In this document: positions 45,515 through 55,340 of the stretch, one piece after another
How the letters are laid out: each line of letters begins with the position of its first letter
Numbering within the stretch: position 1 is the stretch's first letter
Assembly: GCA_003220685.1 (NCBI GenBank)
Contig: QHTE01000053.1
Span: 1-64,000 of the forward strand
DNA length: 64,000 bases
Direction of reading: 5' to 3'
From: Candidatus Rokuibacteriota bacterium
Lineage (GTDB): Bacteria; Methylomirabilota; Methylomirabilia; Rokubacteriales; CSP1-6
Program-made: the position numbers and the translations under genes
Notes under the pieces: model-generated
The model's database searches: none
The model's input: only the letters and a program-made list of their open reading frames with translations
What the model was told of the DNA's origin: nothing

Positions 45515-46381
45515 GTGCGACGATTCGAGCTGGTGCTCCCCGGTAGTCTCGACGAGTGCGTGAAAGCCCTGGCCCAGGCTCCTGCCGATTCGAAGCTGCT
45601 CGCCGGAGGCACGGATCTCCTGCCGCAGCTGAAGAACGGCCTGCTCAAGCCGGCCTGCGTGATCGATCTCTCGGGCATCCCGCGGCTGCGCTCGATCGAG
45701 GCCGGAAACGGGCAGGGGCTGCGGGTCGGCTCCGCGGTGACGGCCCGGACGCTCGAGCTCGATCGGGCGGTCCGCGCGAACTATCTCTCGCTCGCCGAGA
45801 GCGGCGCCCTCGTGGGCTCCGTGCAGGTTCGCAATCTCGCGACGCTCGGCGGCAACATCTGCAACGCCGCGCCGTCGGCGGACATGGCGCCGCCGCTCCT
45901 GGCGCTCGACGCCGAAGCGGTGATCACCGGGCCCAAGGGCGAGCGTCGCGTGCCGATCGCGGCGTTCTTCACCGGCGTGCGGCGCACCGTGCTGGCCCCC
46001 GACGAGCTGCTCGTCGAGCTGGCGATCCCCAATCCAGGGTCGCACAGCGGCGGCAGTTACCTGCGCCACACGCCTCGCCGCGAGCTCGACATCGCCGTGG
46101 TCGGCGTCGCCTCGCAGCTCACCCTGGCCAACGGCAGGTGTGCCAAGGCGCGGATCGCCCTGGCGGCGGTGGCACCGGTCCCGGTGCGGGCGACGGCCGC
46201 CGAGCAGGCGCTCGAGGGGCAGGCCGTGACCCCCGATCTGATCAAGCGCGCGGCCGATCTCGCGGTCGAGGCGGCTCGCCCGATCAGCGACCAGCGCGGC
46301 TCGGCCGATTTCCGCCGCCATCTCGTGCGCGTCCTCACGCGCCGCACACTGACCACGGCGCTCGCGCGCGCGGGCGCGTAA
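45515..46381 (+). CDS. FAD-binding subunit (CoxM/XdhB-type) of a xanthine dehydrogenase-family molybdoenzyme
   Basis: 'KLLAGGTDLLPQLKNGLLKPACVIDLSGIPRLRSIE', 'SVQVRNLATLGGNICNAAPSADMAPPLLALDAEAVI'; GTG start with aaaggag RBS. Confidence 0.92.
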   Translation: MRRFELVLPGSLDECVKALAQAPADSKLLAGGTDLLPQLKNGLLKPACVIDLSGIPRLRSIEAGNGQGLRVGSAVTARTLELDRAVRANYLSLAESGALVGSVQVRNLATLGGNICNAAPSADMAPPLLALDAEAVITGPKGERRVPIAAFFTGVRRTVLAPDELLVELAIPNPGSHSGGSYLRHTPRRELDIAVVGVASQLTLANGRCAKARIALAAVAPVPVRATAAEQALEGQAVTPDLIKRAADLAVEAARPISDQRGSADFRRHLVRVLTRRTLTTALARAGA

Positions 46382-46396
46382 CGAGGAGAACACGAC

Positions 46397-46879
46397 TTGG
46401 CCAAGCAGGTCCTGAATTTCACCGTGAACGACGAGCCGGCCGAGGTGCTCGTCCAGCCCTGGGACACGCTGCTCGACGCGCTGCGCGAGCGGATGGGTCT
46501 GACGGGGCCCAAAGAAGGCTGCGGCACCGGAGACTGCGGCGCCTGCACCGTGCACGTCGACGAAAAGCCGGTCGCGAGCTGCCTGCTGCTGGCCATGCAG
46601 GCGCGCGGCCACAGCGTGCGTACGATCGAGGGGCTCGGCAAGCCCGGCGCGCTGCACCCGCTACAGGATGCCTTCGTCCGCCACGGCGTGCCCCAGTGTG
46701 GCTTCTGCATCCCCGGCGTCATCATGGCGGCCGCCGCGCTCTTGGCCGAGAATCCGCATCCGACCGAGGAAGAGATCCGCTACGGGATCGCCGGCAATCT
46801 GTGCCGATGCACGGGATACACGAAGATGCTGGCCGCGATCACCGAGGCTGCCGGCGCCCCCGTCGGCCGGAGGAGCTGA
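46397..46879 (+). CDS. (2Fe-2S)-binding small subunit (CoxS/XdhC-type)
   Basis: 'LTGPKEGCGTGDCGACTVHVDEKPVASCLLLA', 'PQCGFCIPGVIMAAAALL', 'GIAGNLCRCTGYTKMLAAI'; TTG start. Confidence 0.95.
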   Translation: MAKQVLNFTVNDEPAEVLVQPWDTLLDALRERMGLTGPKEGCGTGDCGACTVHVDEKPVASCLLLAMQARGHSVRTIEGLGKPGALHPLQDAFVRHGVPQCGFCIPGVIMAAAALLAENPHPTEEEIRYGIAGNLCRCTGYTKMLAAITEAAGAPVGRRS

Positions 46880-46883
46880 GGCA

Positions 46884-49196
46884 ATGTCGACCGTGATGAA
46901 GACGACCCGCGACGTGAAGGGCATCGGACTGTCGATTCCGCGTCCGGACGGACCCGACAAGGTCACCGGCCAGGTCCAGTACGTCGCCGATCTCAATCCG
47001 CGCGGCCTGCTGCACGCGAAGCTCTTGCGCAGCCCCCACGCCCACGCCAAGATCGTCCGCATCGACGTGAGCCGCGCGCGCGCCCTGCCCGGCGTGCGCG
47101 CGGTCCTGACCGCCGCCGACATCCCCGTGCTGAAGAAGAAGGCGCCGACGCGCGCGCACGCCGTGCTGGCGATCGACCGCGTCGTCTTCGCGGGCCAGCC
47201 GGTCGCCGCCGTCGCCGCCGACGAGCCGGCCATCGCCGAGGAAGCGCTCGACCTGATCGACGTGCAGTACGAGGTCCTGCCGGTCGCCGCGGATCCGCTC
47301 GAGTCGATGAAGCCCGGCGCCCCGCCCGTCGCCGAGCTGGGGACCGAGGCGGACACCAGTGAGGCGCAGGCACACGGCAGCGTGGCCGGCGTGACGACCG
47401 AGGTCAAGTCCTCGAAGGCCGTCAACATCTCGCAGCAGGCGCGCCTGCAGCGCGGCGACGTCGCGAAGGCCTTCGCCGAGTCCGACGTCGTGATCGAGAA
47501 CACCTACCGAGTCCCGATGGTCCACCAGGGCTATCTCGAGCCGCACGCGGTGCTGGCCCAGTGGGATACGGCCGGCAACCTGACCCTGTGGGCGAGCACG
47601 CAGGGCTCGTTCAACACGCGCTCGGAGGTCGCCGACGTCCTGGAGCTGCCCGAGAACCGCATCAAGGTGATTCCGATGGAGTGCGGCGGCGGATTCGGCG
47701 GCAAGATCCGTGCGCTGTGCGAGCCGATCACGGCGGTGCTGGCCCGCGCCACCAATCGACCGGTGCGCTACGTGATGACCCGACGGGAAGAGCTCGAGGC
47801 CGGGATGCCGGCGCCGCAGGTCATCATCAAGTTGAAGACCGGCGTGAAGCGCGACGGGACGCTCATGGCGCTCGAGGCCGAGGCGATTTTGGAAAGCGGC
47901 GCGTTCTCCGGCGCCGTGCTCGCGGTGGCCGGCGTCTTCCTGGCGAGCCTCTATCTGTGGCCGCACTTCGACGTCAAGGGCTTCGAGGTCCTCACGCACA
48001 AGCCGAGCATCGCCGCCTATCGCGCGCCGGTGGCGCCGCAGACCATCTTCGCGATCGACTCGCAGATGGAGCAGATCGCGCGGAAGCTCGGCGTCGATCC
48101 CGTCGAGTTCCGCCTGCGCCACCTGCAGCGCGAGGGCGACAAGATGGCCAACAACCAGCCGTGGCTGAGCAACGGCGGCGTCGAGGTGCTGACGCGACTG
48201 GCCGAGCACCCGTTCTGGAAGAAGCGCGCCGAGTGGAAGGCCAGCGCGAAGGACGGCAAGCTGCGCGGGACGGGCCTGTCGCTCGGCGGCTGGCTGGGCG
48301 GGCTTCAGCCGACCGGCGCCACCGTGCGGCTCAATCCCGACGGCACGCTTCAGGTGCTGACCGGCCAGGTCGACATCGCCGGGACCAACATCGCGCTGGC
48401 GCAGATCGCCGCCACCGCCTACGGCGTCGACATCGACAAGGTGAAGATCACGACCGGCGACACCGACGTGGCGCCGCTGACCGGGCTCAGCGCCGGCAGC
48501 AAGACCACGTACACCGTCGGTGTGGCCGTGATGCAGGCCGCCCAGAACGCGCGCAACCAGACGCTCGAGATCGCCGCGAAGGAGCTCGAGGCCTCGGTGC
48601 ACGACCTCGAGATCGACGGCGACCGGGTCGTGGTGCGCGGCGTGCCGGACAAGGGCGTCACGCTCGCGTCGATCGGCAAGAAGGGCAACCTCTACATGTC
48701 GAAGGTCGAGCCGGTGCTTGGCGCCAGCCACCCGGCCTTCTCCGTGCAGGCGCCCGCGTTCTGCGGCCAGCTCGCGCGGATCGAGGTCGATCCCGACACC
48801 GGCGAGGTCACCTTGCACAACTTCGTGGTCGTCCAGGACGTCGGCAAGGCGATCAACCCGGCCCAGATCGAGGGACAGATGCAGGGCGGCGCCGTCCAGA
48901 GCCTCGGCATGGCGCTGACCGAAGCCCTCATGTACGACGACAAGGCGCGGCTGACGAACCCGAGCCTGCTCGACTATCGAAAGCTCACCGCGGCGGATCT
49001 ACCGAACATCGAGACGATCATCGTGGAGAAGCCGGCGCCGCACGGCCCGTTCGGCGCGCGGGGCGTCGGCGAGCCCCCGATCGTCCCGGCGCCGGCGGCC
49101 ATCGCCAACGCGATCGAGGACGCGACCGGGGTGCGGCTCACGCACTTGCCGCTCTCGCCCGAGCGGATCGCTCTGGCGATCGCGTCCGCGTCTTGA
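46884..49196 (+). CDS. Xanthine dehydrogenase-family molybdopterin-binding large subunit
   Basis: 'IPRPDGPDKVTGQVQYVADLNPRGLLHAKLLRSPHAHAKIVRIDVSRARALPGVRAVLTAADIP', 'MECGGGFGGKIRALCEPITAVLA', 'GPFGARGVGEPPIVPAPAAIANAI'. Confidence 0.95.
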   Translation: MSTVMKTTRDVKGIGLSIPRPDGPDKVTGQVQYVADLNPRGLLHAKLLRSPHAHAKIVRIDVSRARALPGVRAVLTAADIPVLKKKAPTRAHAVLAIDRVVFAGQPVAAVAADEPAIAEEALDLIDVQYEVLPVAADPLESMKPGAPPVAELGTEADTSEAQAHGSVAGVTTEVKSSKAVNISQQARLQRGDVAKAFAESDVVIENTYRVPMVHQGYLEPHAVLAQWDTAGNLTLWASTQGSFNTRSEVADVLELPENRIKVIPMECGGGFGGKIRALCEPITAVLARATNRPVRYVMTRREELEAGMPAPQVIIKLKTGVKRDGTLMALEAEAILESGAFSGAVLAVAGVFLASLYLWPHFDVKGFEVLTHKPSIAAYRAPVAPQTIFAIDSQMEQIARKLGVDPVEFRLRHLQREGDKMANNQPWLSNGGVEVLTRLAEHPFWKKRAEWKASAKDGKLRGTGLSLGGWLGGLQPTGATVRLNPDGTLQVLTGQVDIAGTNIALAQIAATAYGVDIDKVKITTGDTDVAPLTGLSAGSKTTYTVGVAVMQAAQNARNQTLEIAAKELEASVHDLEIDGDRVVVRGVPDKGVTLASIGKKGNLYMSKVEPVLGASHPAFSVQAPAFCGQLARIEVDPDTGEVTLHNFVVVQDVGKAINPAQIEGQMQGGAVQSLGMALTEALMYDDKARLTNPSLLDYRKLTAADLPNIETIIVEKPAPHGPFGARGVGEPPIVPAPAAIANAIEDATGVRLTHLPLSPERIALAIASAS

Positions 49197-49533
49197 AGTC
49201 ACGGCCCCGGAACGCGCGCAGGAACTGCCGGAGGGTGGCGGCCTCGAGACCGAGCCGGAATTTCTGGTAGCGCGCGAGGAAGTCGCGGCCGGCGGCGGTC
49301 AGGCGCATCCCACTGCGCGGGCCGCCGCCGGGCATGCGCTCGACGAACTTGAAGCCGGCCGCCCGCTCCAGCTCCTGAAGGTAGCCCCACGCGTTCCGGT
49401 AGGAGATGCCGAACTCAGCCGCCGCCCGCCGGAGCGAGCCGCGCTCGTCGATCAATCGCAGAAGCTGGGCGCGCCCGTGGCCGAGCTTCGGCCCCTTGCC
49501 GAACACCACCCACACTCGTATCTTTGGGTCCAC
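49138..49533 (-). CDS. ModE-like winged helix-turn-helix regulator (N-terminal domain only)
   Basis: 'MDPKIRVWVVFGKGPKLGHGRAQLLRLIDERGSLRRAAAEFGISYRNAWGYLQELERAAGFKFVERMPGGGPRSGMRLTAAGRDFLARYQKF' is typical of ModE N-terminal/LysR-type wHTH; 3' end overlaps the large-subunit gene antisense. Confidence 0.88.
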   Translation of the reverse strand: MDPKIRVWVVFGKGPKLGHGRAQLLRLIDERGSLRRAAAEFGISYRNAWGYLQELERAAGFKFVERMPGGGPRSGMRLTAAGRDFLARYQKFRLGLEAATLRQFLRAFRGRDFKTRTRSPERSARARAASA

Positions 49534-49571
49534 GATCTGGGAGAGTACGCCAAGACGAGGGAGATCGGCTC

Positions 49572-50723
49572 ATGAAGGTGACGGCCGTCACGCCGTTCGG
49601 CGTCGATCCAGGCTACGGCAAGAACTGGCTCTTCGTGAAGGTGGAAACCTCAGACGGGCTCCACGGGTGGGGTGAATGCTATACGCAGGCCGATCGCGAC
49701 CAGTCGATCGTCGCCCACGTCCGCCAGCTCGCGCGATATCTGATCGGCCGCGACGCCGGCCACATCCGCCACTTCACGCACTGGGCGTACCACGACTTCG
49801 CCGGCAAGCGTGGCGCGATGGACTTCTGGAGCGCGGTCAGCGGCATCGAGCAGGCGCTTTGGGATCTCGCGGGCAAGCGCCTGGGCGTGCCGGTGGTGAG
49901 CCTGCTCGGCGGTCCCTGTCGCGAGCGGATCCGCGTCTACGCGAACGGCTGGTACTCGGGCGCCAAGACGCCGGAGGCGTACGCGGCCAAGGCGAAGGAG
50001 ACGATCGCGCGGGGCTTCACCGCGCTCAAGTTCGATCCGTTCCCGGGGCCGTGGCGCACCCACATCACGCGCGACGCCGAGCGGCAGGTGGTGGACACCG
50101 TCCGCGCCGTGCGCGACGCGGTCGGGCCCAAGGTCGATCTGTTGATCGAGGTGCACCGTCGGCTCGCGCCGATGCACGCCGTGCGCGTGGCGCGTCTGCT
50201 CGAGCCCTTCGATCCCTTCTGGTACGAGGAGCCGGTCTCGGCGCGCGATCTCGGAGCGCTCGCCGAGTGCCGGCGCGAGATCCGGATACCGATCGTCACG
50301 GGCGAGGAGCTCTACACGCGCTTCGAGTTCCGAGAGGTGTTCGAGCGCCGCGCCGCCGATATCGTCAACCCCGACGTGTGCAACGTCGGCGGCATCGAGG
50401 AGCTGCGCGAGATCGCCGCGATGGCGGAGGCCTATCACGTGGTCGTCTCGCCCCACAACTACAACAGCACCACCGTCGGCCTCGCCGCGACGTTGCAGGT
50501 GTCGGCCGCCATCCCGAACTTCCTGATCACCGAGTACTTCGTGAACTTCGACGCGAGGGCCGCCGAGGTCGCGGTCACTCCGTTCCGCGTGGAGCAGGGC
50601 TACCTGACGGTGCCAACGACGCCGGGGCTCGGGATCGAGCTTCGCGAGGACGCGCTCGCGCGGTACGCGTATCGGGAGTTTCCACCGCGCAGCATTCCGA
50701 CACCCGGCGAGGAAGGACCCTAG
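49572..50723 (+). CDS. Mandelate racemase/muconate lactonizing enzyme family protein (enolase superfamily)
   Basis: 'SAVSGIEQALWDLAGKRLGVPVVSLLGGPCRERIRVYANGWY', 'FTALKFDPFPGPW', 'LLIEVHRRLAPMHAVRVARLLEPFDPFWYEEPV', 'ADIVNPDVCNVGGIEELREIAAMAEAYHVVVSPHN'. Confidence 0.93.
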   Translation: MKVTAVTPFGVDPGYGKNWLFVKVETSDGLHGWGECYTQADRDQSIVAHVRQLARYLIGRDAGHIRHFTHWAYHDFAGKRGAMDFWSAVSGIEQALWDLAGKRLGVPVVSLLGGPCRERIRVYANGWYSGAKTPEAYAAKAKETIARGFTALKFDPFPGPWRTHITRDAERQVVDTVRAVRDAVGPKVDLLIEVHRRLAPMHAVRVARLLEPFDPFWYEEPVSARDLGALAECRREIRIPIVTGEELYTRFEFREVFERRAADIVNPDVCNVGGIEELREIAAMAEAYHVVVSPHNYNSTTVGLAATLQVSAAIPNFLITEYFVNFDARAAEVAVTPFRVEQGYLTVPTTPGLGIELREDALARYAYREFPPRSIPTPGEEGP

Positions 50724-50751
50724 GATCGCGCTCCCTTCGCACGCGCGGGTA

Positions 50752-53163
50752 GTGGTCATCGGCGGCGGCATCGCCGGCTGCAGCGTCGCCTATCACCTGA
50801 CCAAGCTCGGCTGGCGCGACGTCCTCCTCCTGGAACGTCGCGACATCTCCTGTGGCACGACCTGGCACGCCGCCGGCCTCGTCGGCCAGCTGCGCGCGAC
50901 GCAGAACCTCACGCGCCTGGCCAAGTACGGCGGCGATCTCTACGGACGGCTCGAGGCCGAGACGGGCCAGGCCACGGGCTTCCGCCGCCCGGGCAGCCTG
51001 AGCCTCGCGCGCAACGCGGAGCGCATGCACGAGCTCAAGCGCCTGGCCTCGATGGCGCGCTGCTTCGACGTCGACGTGGACGTCGTCACGCCGGCCGAGG
51101 CCGGACGCCGTTGGCCGCTCCTGCGCACCGACGATCTGGTCGGCGCCCTGTGGCTGCCGCGCGACGGACGCACCAACCCGATCGACACCACCTTGGCGCT
51201 GGCCAAGGGCGCGCGCCTGGGCGGCGCGACGGTCCTCGAGAACGTCGCCGTCACCGGCATCCGCGTCGAGGGCGGGCGCGTCGCCGGCGTGAGGACGACG
51301 GCCGGCGACGTGGCGTGCGAGGTGGTCGTGAATTGCGCCGGCATGTGGGCGCGTAACGTCGGCCTCATGGCCGGTGTCACGGTGCCGCTCCATGCCTCCG
51401 AGCACTTCTATATCGTCACTGAGCCGATGGCCGGCGTGACGCCCGATCTTCCCGTCTTGCGCGACCCCGACGGCTACATCTACGTCCGCGAAGAAGTCGG
51501 CGGCCTGCTCATGGGCGGCTTCGAGCCGGTCGCGAAGCCGTGGGGCATGGAAGGCATCCCCGGCGACTTTGCCTTCTCACTGCTGCCCGAGGACTGGGAG
51601 CACTTCCAGGTCCTGATGGAGCAGGCGCTGATCCGCATCCCGGCGCTCGAGACCGCGCCGGTGCGCCGCCACGTCAACGGTCCCGAGAGCTTCACCCCCG
51701 ACGGCCGCTATCTCCTCGGCGAGGCGCCGGAGTGCCGCAACTTCTTCGTGGCGGCCGGCTTCAACTCGATCGGCATCGCGTCGGGGGCGGGGGCGGGCCG
51801 GGCCGTGGCCGAGTGGATCGTGGGCGGCGAGCCGCCGATGGACCTCTGGGATGTCGACATCCGCCGCGTCGCCCCGTTCCAGGGCAACCCCGCCTATCTG
51901 CGCGATCGCACCGTCGAGATGGTGGGCGCGCTCTACGCGATCCACTGGCCGTACCAGCAGCCGGTGACGGCGCGCGGCGTGCGCAAGAGCGCGCTGCACG
52001 ACCGCCTCGCCGCGCGCGGCGCCTGCTTCGGGGCCGTGCTGGGCTGGGAGCGCGCCAACTGGTACGCGACGCCGGGCATGGAGGCCGCATACGGCTACAG
52101 CTACGGCCGCCAGAACTGGTTTCCGTGCGCGGCCGCCGAGCATCGTGCCGTGCGCGAAGCGGTCGGGCTCTTCGATCAGTCCTCGTTCTGCAAGCTCAGG
52201 CTCGACGGGCCCGATTCGCTCCCGGTGCTCCAGCGTCTGTGCGCGAACGAGGTCGACGTGCCACCCGGCCGCCTGGTCTACACACAGATGCTGAACGCGC
52301 GCGGCGGGATCGAGGCGGACTTGACGGTGACCCGGCTGGCGGACGACGCCTTTCTGATCGTCACGAGCGCGGCCGCGTCCACGCACAACGCTCACTGGAT
52401 CCGGCGTCACCTCGGCGCGGCGCGGGCCGTGCTCACCGACGTCACCTCGGGCGAGGCGGTGCTGGGCGTGATGGGGCCCCTCTCGCGCGCGCTCCTCGCG
52501 CGGCTCACCGACGCCGACCTCTCGAGCGCGGCGTTTCCGTTCCTCTCGTCGCGGGAGATCTGGCTCGCGTCGGCCCCCGTGCGCGCCGCGCGCGTCACCT
52601 ACGTCGGCGAGCTGGGCTGGGAGCTGTACGTTCCAACGGAGTTCGCCGGCGGCGTCTACGACGCCGTGGTCGCGGCGGGAGAAGATGTGGGGCTCCGCCA
52701 CGCGGGCTATCACGCCATGGACTCGCTTCGCATCGAGAAGGCGTATCGCTCCTGGGGCCACGACCTCGGCTGCGAGGACTCACCGCTCGAGGCCGGCCTC
52801 GGGTTCGCGGTGCGCTTCGACAAGCGCGCCTCGTTCGTCGGGCGCGACGCACTGCTGGCTCAGCGCGAGAAGCCGCTCGCCCGGCGGCTCGTGGTGTTCG
52901 TGCTCGACGACTCGGAGCCGCTCTTGTATCACGACGAGCCCATCTGGCGGGATGGCGCGCTCGTCGGGCGCATCGCGTCGGGCGCGTACGGCCATACCCT
53001 CGGCCGCTCCGTCGGGCTCGGCTGGGTCGCGGATCCGGACGGCGTCACCGAGAGTTTCGTGACCACCGGCCGGTGGGAGATCGAGATCGCCTGCGAGCGG
53101 CGGCGGGCGCGCGCCCAGCTCGCCCCGCCGTACGATCCGAAGTCCCTCCGCGTCCGCGCCTGA
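50752..53163 (+). CDS. GcvT family FAD-dependent oxidoreductase (dimethylglycine/sarcosine dehydrogenase-like)
   Basis: N-terminal DAO domain 'VVIGGGIAGCSVAYHLTKLGWRDVLLLERRDISCGTTWHAAGLVGQLRATQNLTRLA'; C-terminal GcvT 'VGLFDQSSFCKLRL', 'TYVGELGWELYVPTEFAGGVYDAV', 'MDSLRIEKAYRSWGHDLGCEDSPLEAGLGFAVRFDK'. Exact start uncertain; no ATG is available upstream. Confidence 0.92.
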   Translation: MVIGGGIAGCSVAYHLTKLGWRDVLLLERRDISCGTTWHAAGLVGQLRATQNLTRLAKYGGDLYGRLEAETGQATGFRRPGSLSLARNAERMHELKRLASMARCFDVDVDVVTPAEAGRRWPLLRTDDLVGALWLPRDGRTNPIDTTLALAKGARLGGATVLENVAVTGIRVEGGRVAGVRTTAGDVACEVVVNCAGMWARNVGLMAGVTVPLHASEHFYIVTEPMAGVTPDLPVLRDPDGYIYVREEVGGLLMGGFEPVAKPWGMEGIPGDFAFSLLPEDWEHFQVLMEQALIRIPALETAPVRRHVNGPESFTPDGRYLLGEAPECRNFFVAAGFNSIGIASGAGAGRAVAEWIVGGEPPMDLWDVDIRRVAPFQGNPAYLRDRTVEMVGALYAIHWPYQQPVTARGVRKSALHDRLAARGACFGAVLGWERANWYATPGMEAAYGYSYGRQNWFPCAAAEHRAVREAVGLFDQSSFCKLRLDGPDSLPVLQRLCANEVDVPPGRLVYTQMLNARGGIEADLTVTRLADDAFLIVTSAAASTHNAHWIRRHLGAARAVLTDVTSGEAVLGVMGPLSRALLARLTDADLSSAAFPFLSSREIWLASAPVRAARVTYVGELGWELYVPTEFAGGVYDAVVAAGEDVGLRHAGYHAMDSLRIEKAYRSWGHDLGCEDSPLEAGLGFAVRFDKRASFVGRDALLAQREKPLARRLVVFVLDDSEPLLYHDEPIWRDGALVGRIASGAYGHTLGRSVGLGWVADPDGVTESFVTTGRWEIEIACERRRARAQLAPPYDPKSLRVRA

Positions 53164-53177
53164 GGCGCGCTTTCCCC

Positions 53178-54275
53178 CTATCGAAGAAACGGCCAGGCGA
53201 GCTGGCGCCAGTATCCCTGCGGCACGGGACTTCCGCTGATGCCGTAGACCTCGGGCCAGCGCCCCGCGGGCAGGTAGGCGGTGCCGAAGAGCCGGTCGAT
53301 CCACGGCAGGTGCACGGCGAAGTTCTTGTCGACCGGGTTCGCGGCGTGGTGCCAGTGGTGGAAACGCGGCGTGGCCAGCAGCCAGTCGAGCGGCCCCAGG
53401 TCGAACCGCACGTTGGCGTGGATGAAGACCGCGAGGAACGACACGAAGACGAGATACGCGTAGACGGCCGGCGGCGCGAAACCCAGGACGTAGAGCGGCA
53501 CGAACGAGAGGCCGCGCGTCACGACGATGTCGAGCAGGTGCAGGCGCGATCCGGCCAGCCAGTCCATGGTCTCCGACGAGTGGTGGATGGCGTGGAGGCG
53601 CCAGAGCCACGGGACCCGGTGGAAGGCCCGGTGCACCCAGTACTGGGTAAAGTCGGCGACCAGGACGATCTCGAGGAACTGCAGCGCCAGGGGTTGCGCC
53701 GCCACCGCGTCCTGGAGCCAAGGCTGAGTCGCCCATCGAAAGAGCACGCCCGCCGGCAGCATCGTGAGTACGACCGTCACCTGCACCAGGAGGTGGCTCA
53801 TCGCGAAGTGCATGAGATCGGTCGTCCAGCCCGGGCGGAAGATCGCCTGCTCCGGTAGGCGCGGGATCACGCGCTCGAGCGGCACGAAGAGGAGCGCCAG
53901 GATGAACAGGTTCAGCAGGAACCAGTCGAGCCCCACGGCCGTCGTCCCGCCGAGCGTCCCGATCTCGGCGGACGAGCCGCCGAGCAAGGTGCCCGCGGTG
54001 GCGAGCGCGATCCCGGTGAAGCCGAGCACCTTGCGGCGCCGCAGCACCACGCTCAAGGCACCCAGGCCGAAGCCGAGCACGAGCATCACGTAGATCAGAA
54101 AGCGGACCAGCTCGAGCGGATAGAGCGCGCGCGCCGACGGCGTGGTGAGCCAGCTCGGAAACAACAGGCAGAGAACACCGCCGTAGCCGAGTGCGCCGCA
54201 GGTGACCGCGAGGACCCCGCTGATCCAGCCCGAGCCGAAGCGGCGGCCCGCCCCACGGCCGAGCCCCGTGCTCAT
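53178..54275 (-). CDS. Sterol desaturase/fatty acid hydroxylase superfamily membrane protein
   Basis: His-box motifs 'YWVHRAFHRVPWLWRLHAIHHSS', 'FHHWHHAANPVDKNFAVHLPWIDRLFGTAYLP'; several TM segments. Confidence 0.92.
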   Translation of the reverse strand: MSTGLGRGAGRRFGSGWISGVLAVTCGALGYGGVLCLLFPSWLTTPSARALYPLELVRFLIYVMLVLGFGLGALSVVLRRRKVLGFTGIALATAGTLLGGSSAEIGTLGGTTAVGLDWFLLNLFILALLFVPLERVIPRLPEQAIFRPGWTTDLMHFAMSHLLVQVTVVLTMLPAGVLFRWATQPWLQDAVAAQPLALQFLEIVLVADFTQYWVHRAFHRVPWLWRLHAIHHSSETMDWLAGSRLHLLDIVVTRGLSFVPLYVLGFAPPAVYAYLVFVSFLAVFIHANVRFDLGPLDWLLATPRFHHWHHAANPVDKNFAVHLPWIDRLFGTAYLPAGRWPEVYGISGSPVPQGYWRQLAWPFLR

Positions 54276-55321
54276 GCGAAGGCGAAGGCGCGGGCCGGAT
54301 TCTCGACGAGAAGGCGGGCGAGCCCCGCGTCGTCCAGCCCCTTGGCGCGAAGCCGGGGCACCACGTTCACCAGCAGGTGGTGGTAGCCGTAGCCGCCGTA
54401 CTTCACGAGCGAGGTCTTGTAGGCGATGTCGTGCGACAACAAGATTTGATCGCGATGGCCGGCGGCGATGAGCGCGAGCACGTGTGCCATGCGCCCGCCG
54501 TCGTTGGGCATGTCGAAGCTCGGATTGTAGGGATAGAACGAGTTCTCCATCCCGAACAGGTCGTACTCGAGCCAGATGCCGGCCTGGGCGAGGTCGATCA
54601 CCGCCCGCACGTCGCTGATCGTGCGGCAGATGTGACACATGATCGTGCGGCGCAGATCTCCGCCTTCCTTGCGGACTAGCTCCACCAGCTGCATCGGCAT
54701 GTCCGGATGCCGCCCGGGGTGGACCATGAGAGGGGCGCCGGTCTCGCGCTGGGTGACGACCGCCGCGCGCAGCACCTTCCGCTCGTTCTCCGTCCAGGGG
54801 TACGTGGTGCCGATCTCGCCGAGGAGACCGGCGCGGATGCCCGTGTCGCCGACTCCCGAGGTGACGTCGGCGATCATCTCCCGCGCGAGATCGTCCACCG
54901 AGCGGCGGCCCATGTCGGGTGGATGCGAGGCGTCGACGTAGTAGCCGGTGCCCATGACCACGTTGAGACCGGTGGCGCGGGCGATGCGGGCGAGTGCCTG
55001 GGGATCGCGGCCGATCGTCTTGGGGGTCGGATCGACGACGGTCCGGCCGCCGGCGCGCTTGAACAGCAAGATCTCGTCCTGCGCCACCTGCTCGTCGAGC
55101 AGCCGGAGGTTGTCGAGGTTCGCGTTGAAGTTCTGGCGGACCCAGCCGAGGTTCGCCAGGCTCACCGGCTCCCACGCCCGCCCCTTGTCGCTGGCGGCCG
55201 CCGGCTCGGCGAACATCACCGTGAAGTCGATCAGGAGGTGCTCGTGGGGCAGGGTGATGCCGAGCGCGTCCGGCCCCACGGTGCCGAGCACCGTCTGGAC
55301 CTGTCCTTCGAGCGCGCTCAC
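54272..55321 (-). CDS. Phosphotriesterase-family metal-dependent hydrolase
   Basis: 'VQTVLGTVGPDALGITLPHEHLLIDF', 'ALARIARATGLNVVMGTGYYVDASHP', 'GLLGEIGTTYPWTENERKVLRAAVVTQRETGAPLMVHPGRH', 'LLSHDIAYKTSL'. Confidence 0.92.
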   Translation of the reverse strand: MSALEGQVQTVLGTVGPDALGITLPHEHLLIDFTVMFAEPAAASDKGRAWEPVSLANLGWVRQNFNANLDNLRLLDEQVAQDEILLFKRAGGRTVVDPTPKTIGRDPQALARIARATGLNVVMGTGYYVDASHPPDMGRRSVDDLAREMIADVTSGVGDTGIRAGLLGEIGTTYPWTENERKVLRAAVVTQRETGAPLMVHPGRHPDMPMQLVELVRKEGGDLRRTIMCHICRTISDVRAVIDLAQAGIWLEYDLFGMENSFYPYNPSFDMPNDGGRMAHVLALIAAGHRDQILLSHDIAYKTSLVKYGGYGYHHLLVNVVPRLRAKGLDDAGLARLLVENPARAFAFA

Positions 55322-55340
55322 CGACGGCCCACGACGCGCG

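Noticed and set aside
46884-49196. Form I carbon monoxide dehydrogenase (coxL)
   Set aside because: The characteristic form I active-site loop (AYxCSFR) is not seen; the corresponding region reads GGGFGGKIRALCEP / AYRAPVAPQ, so only a generic xanthine dehydrogenase-family call is justified.
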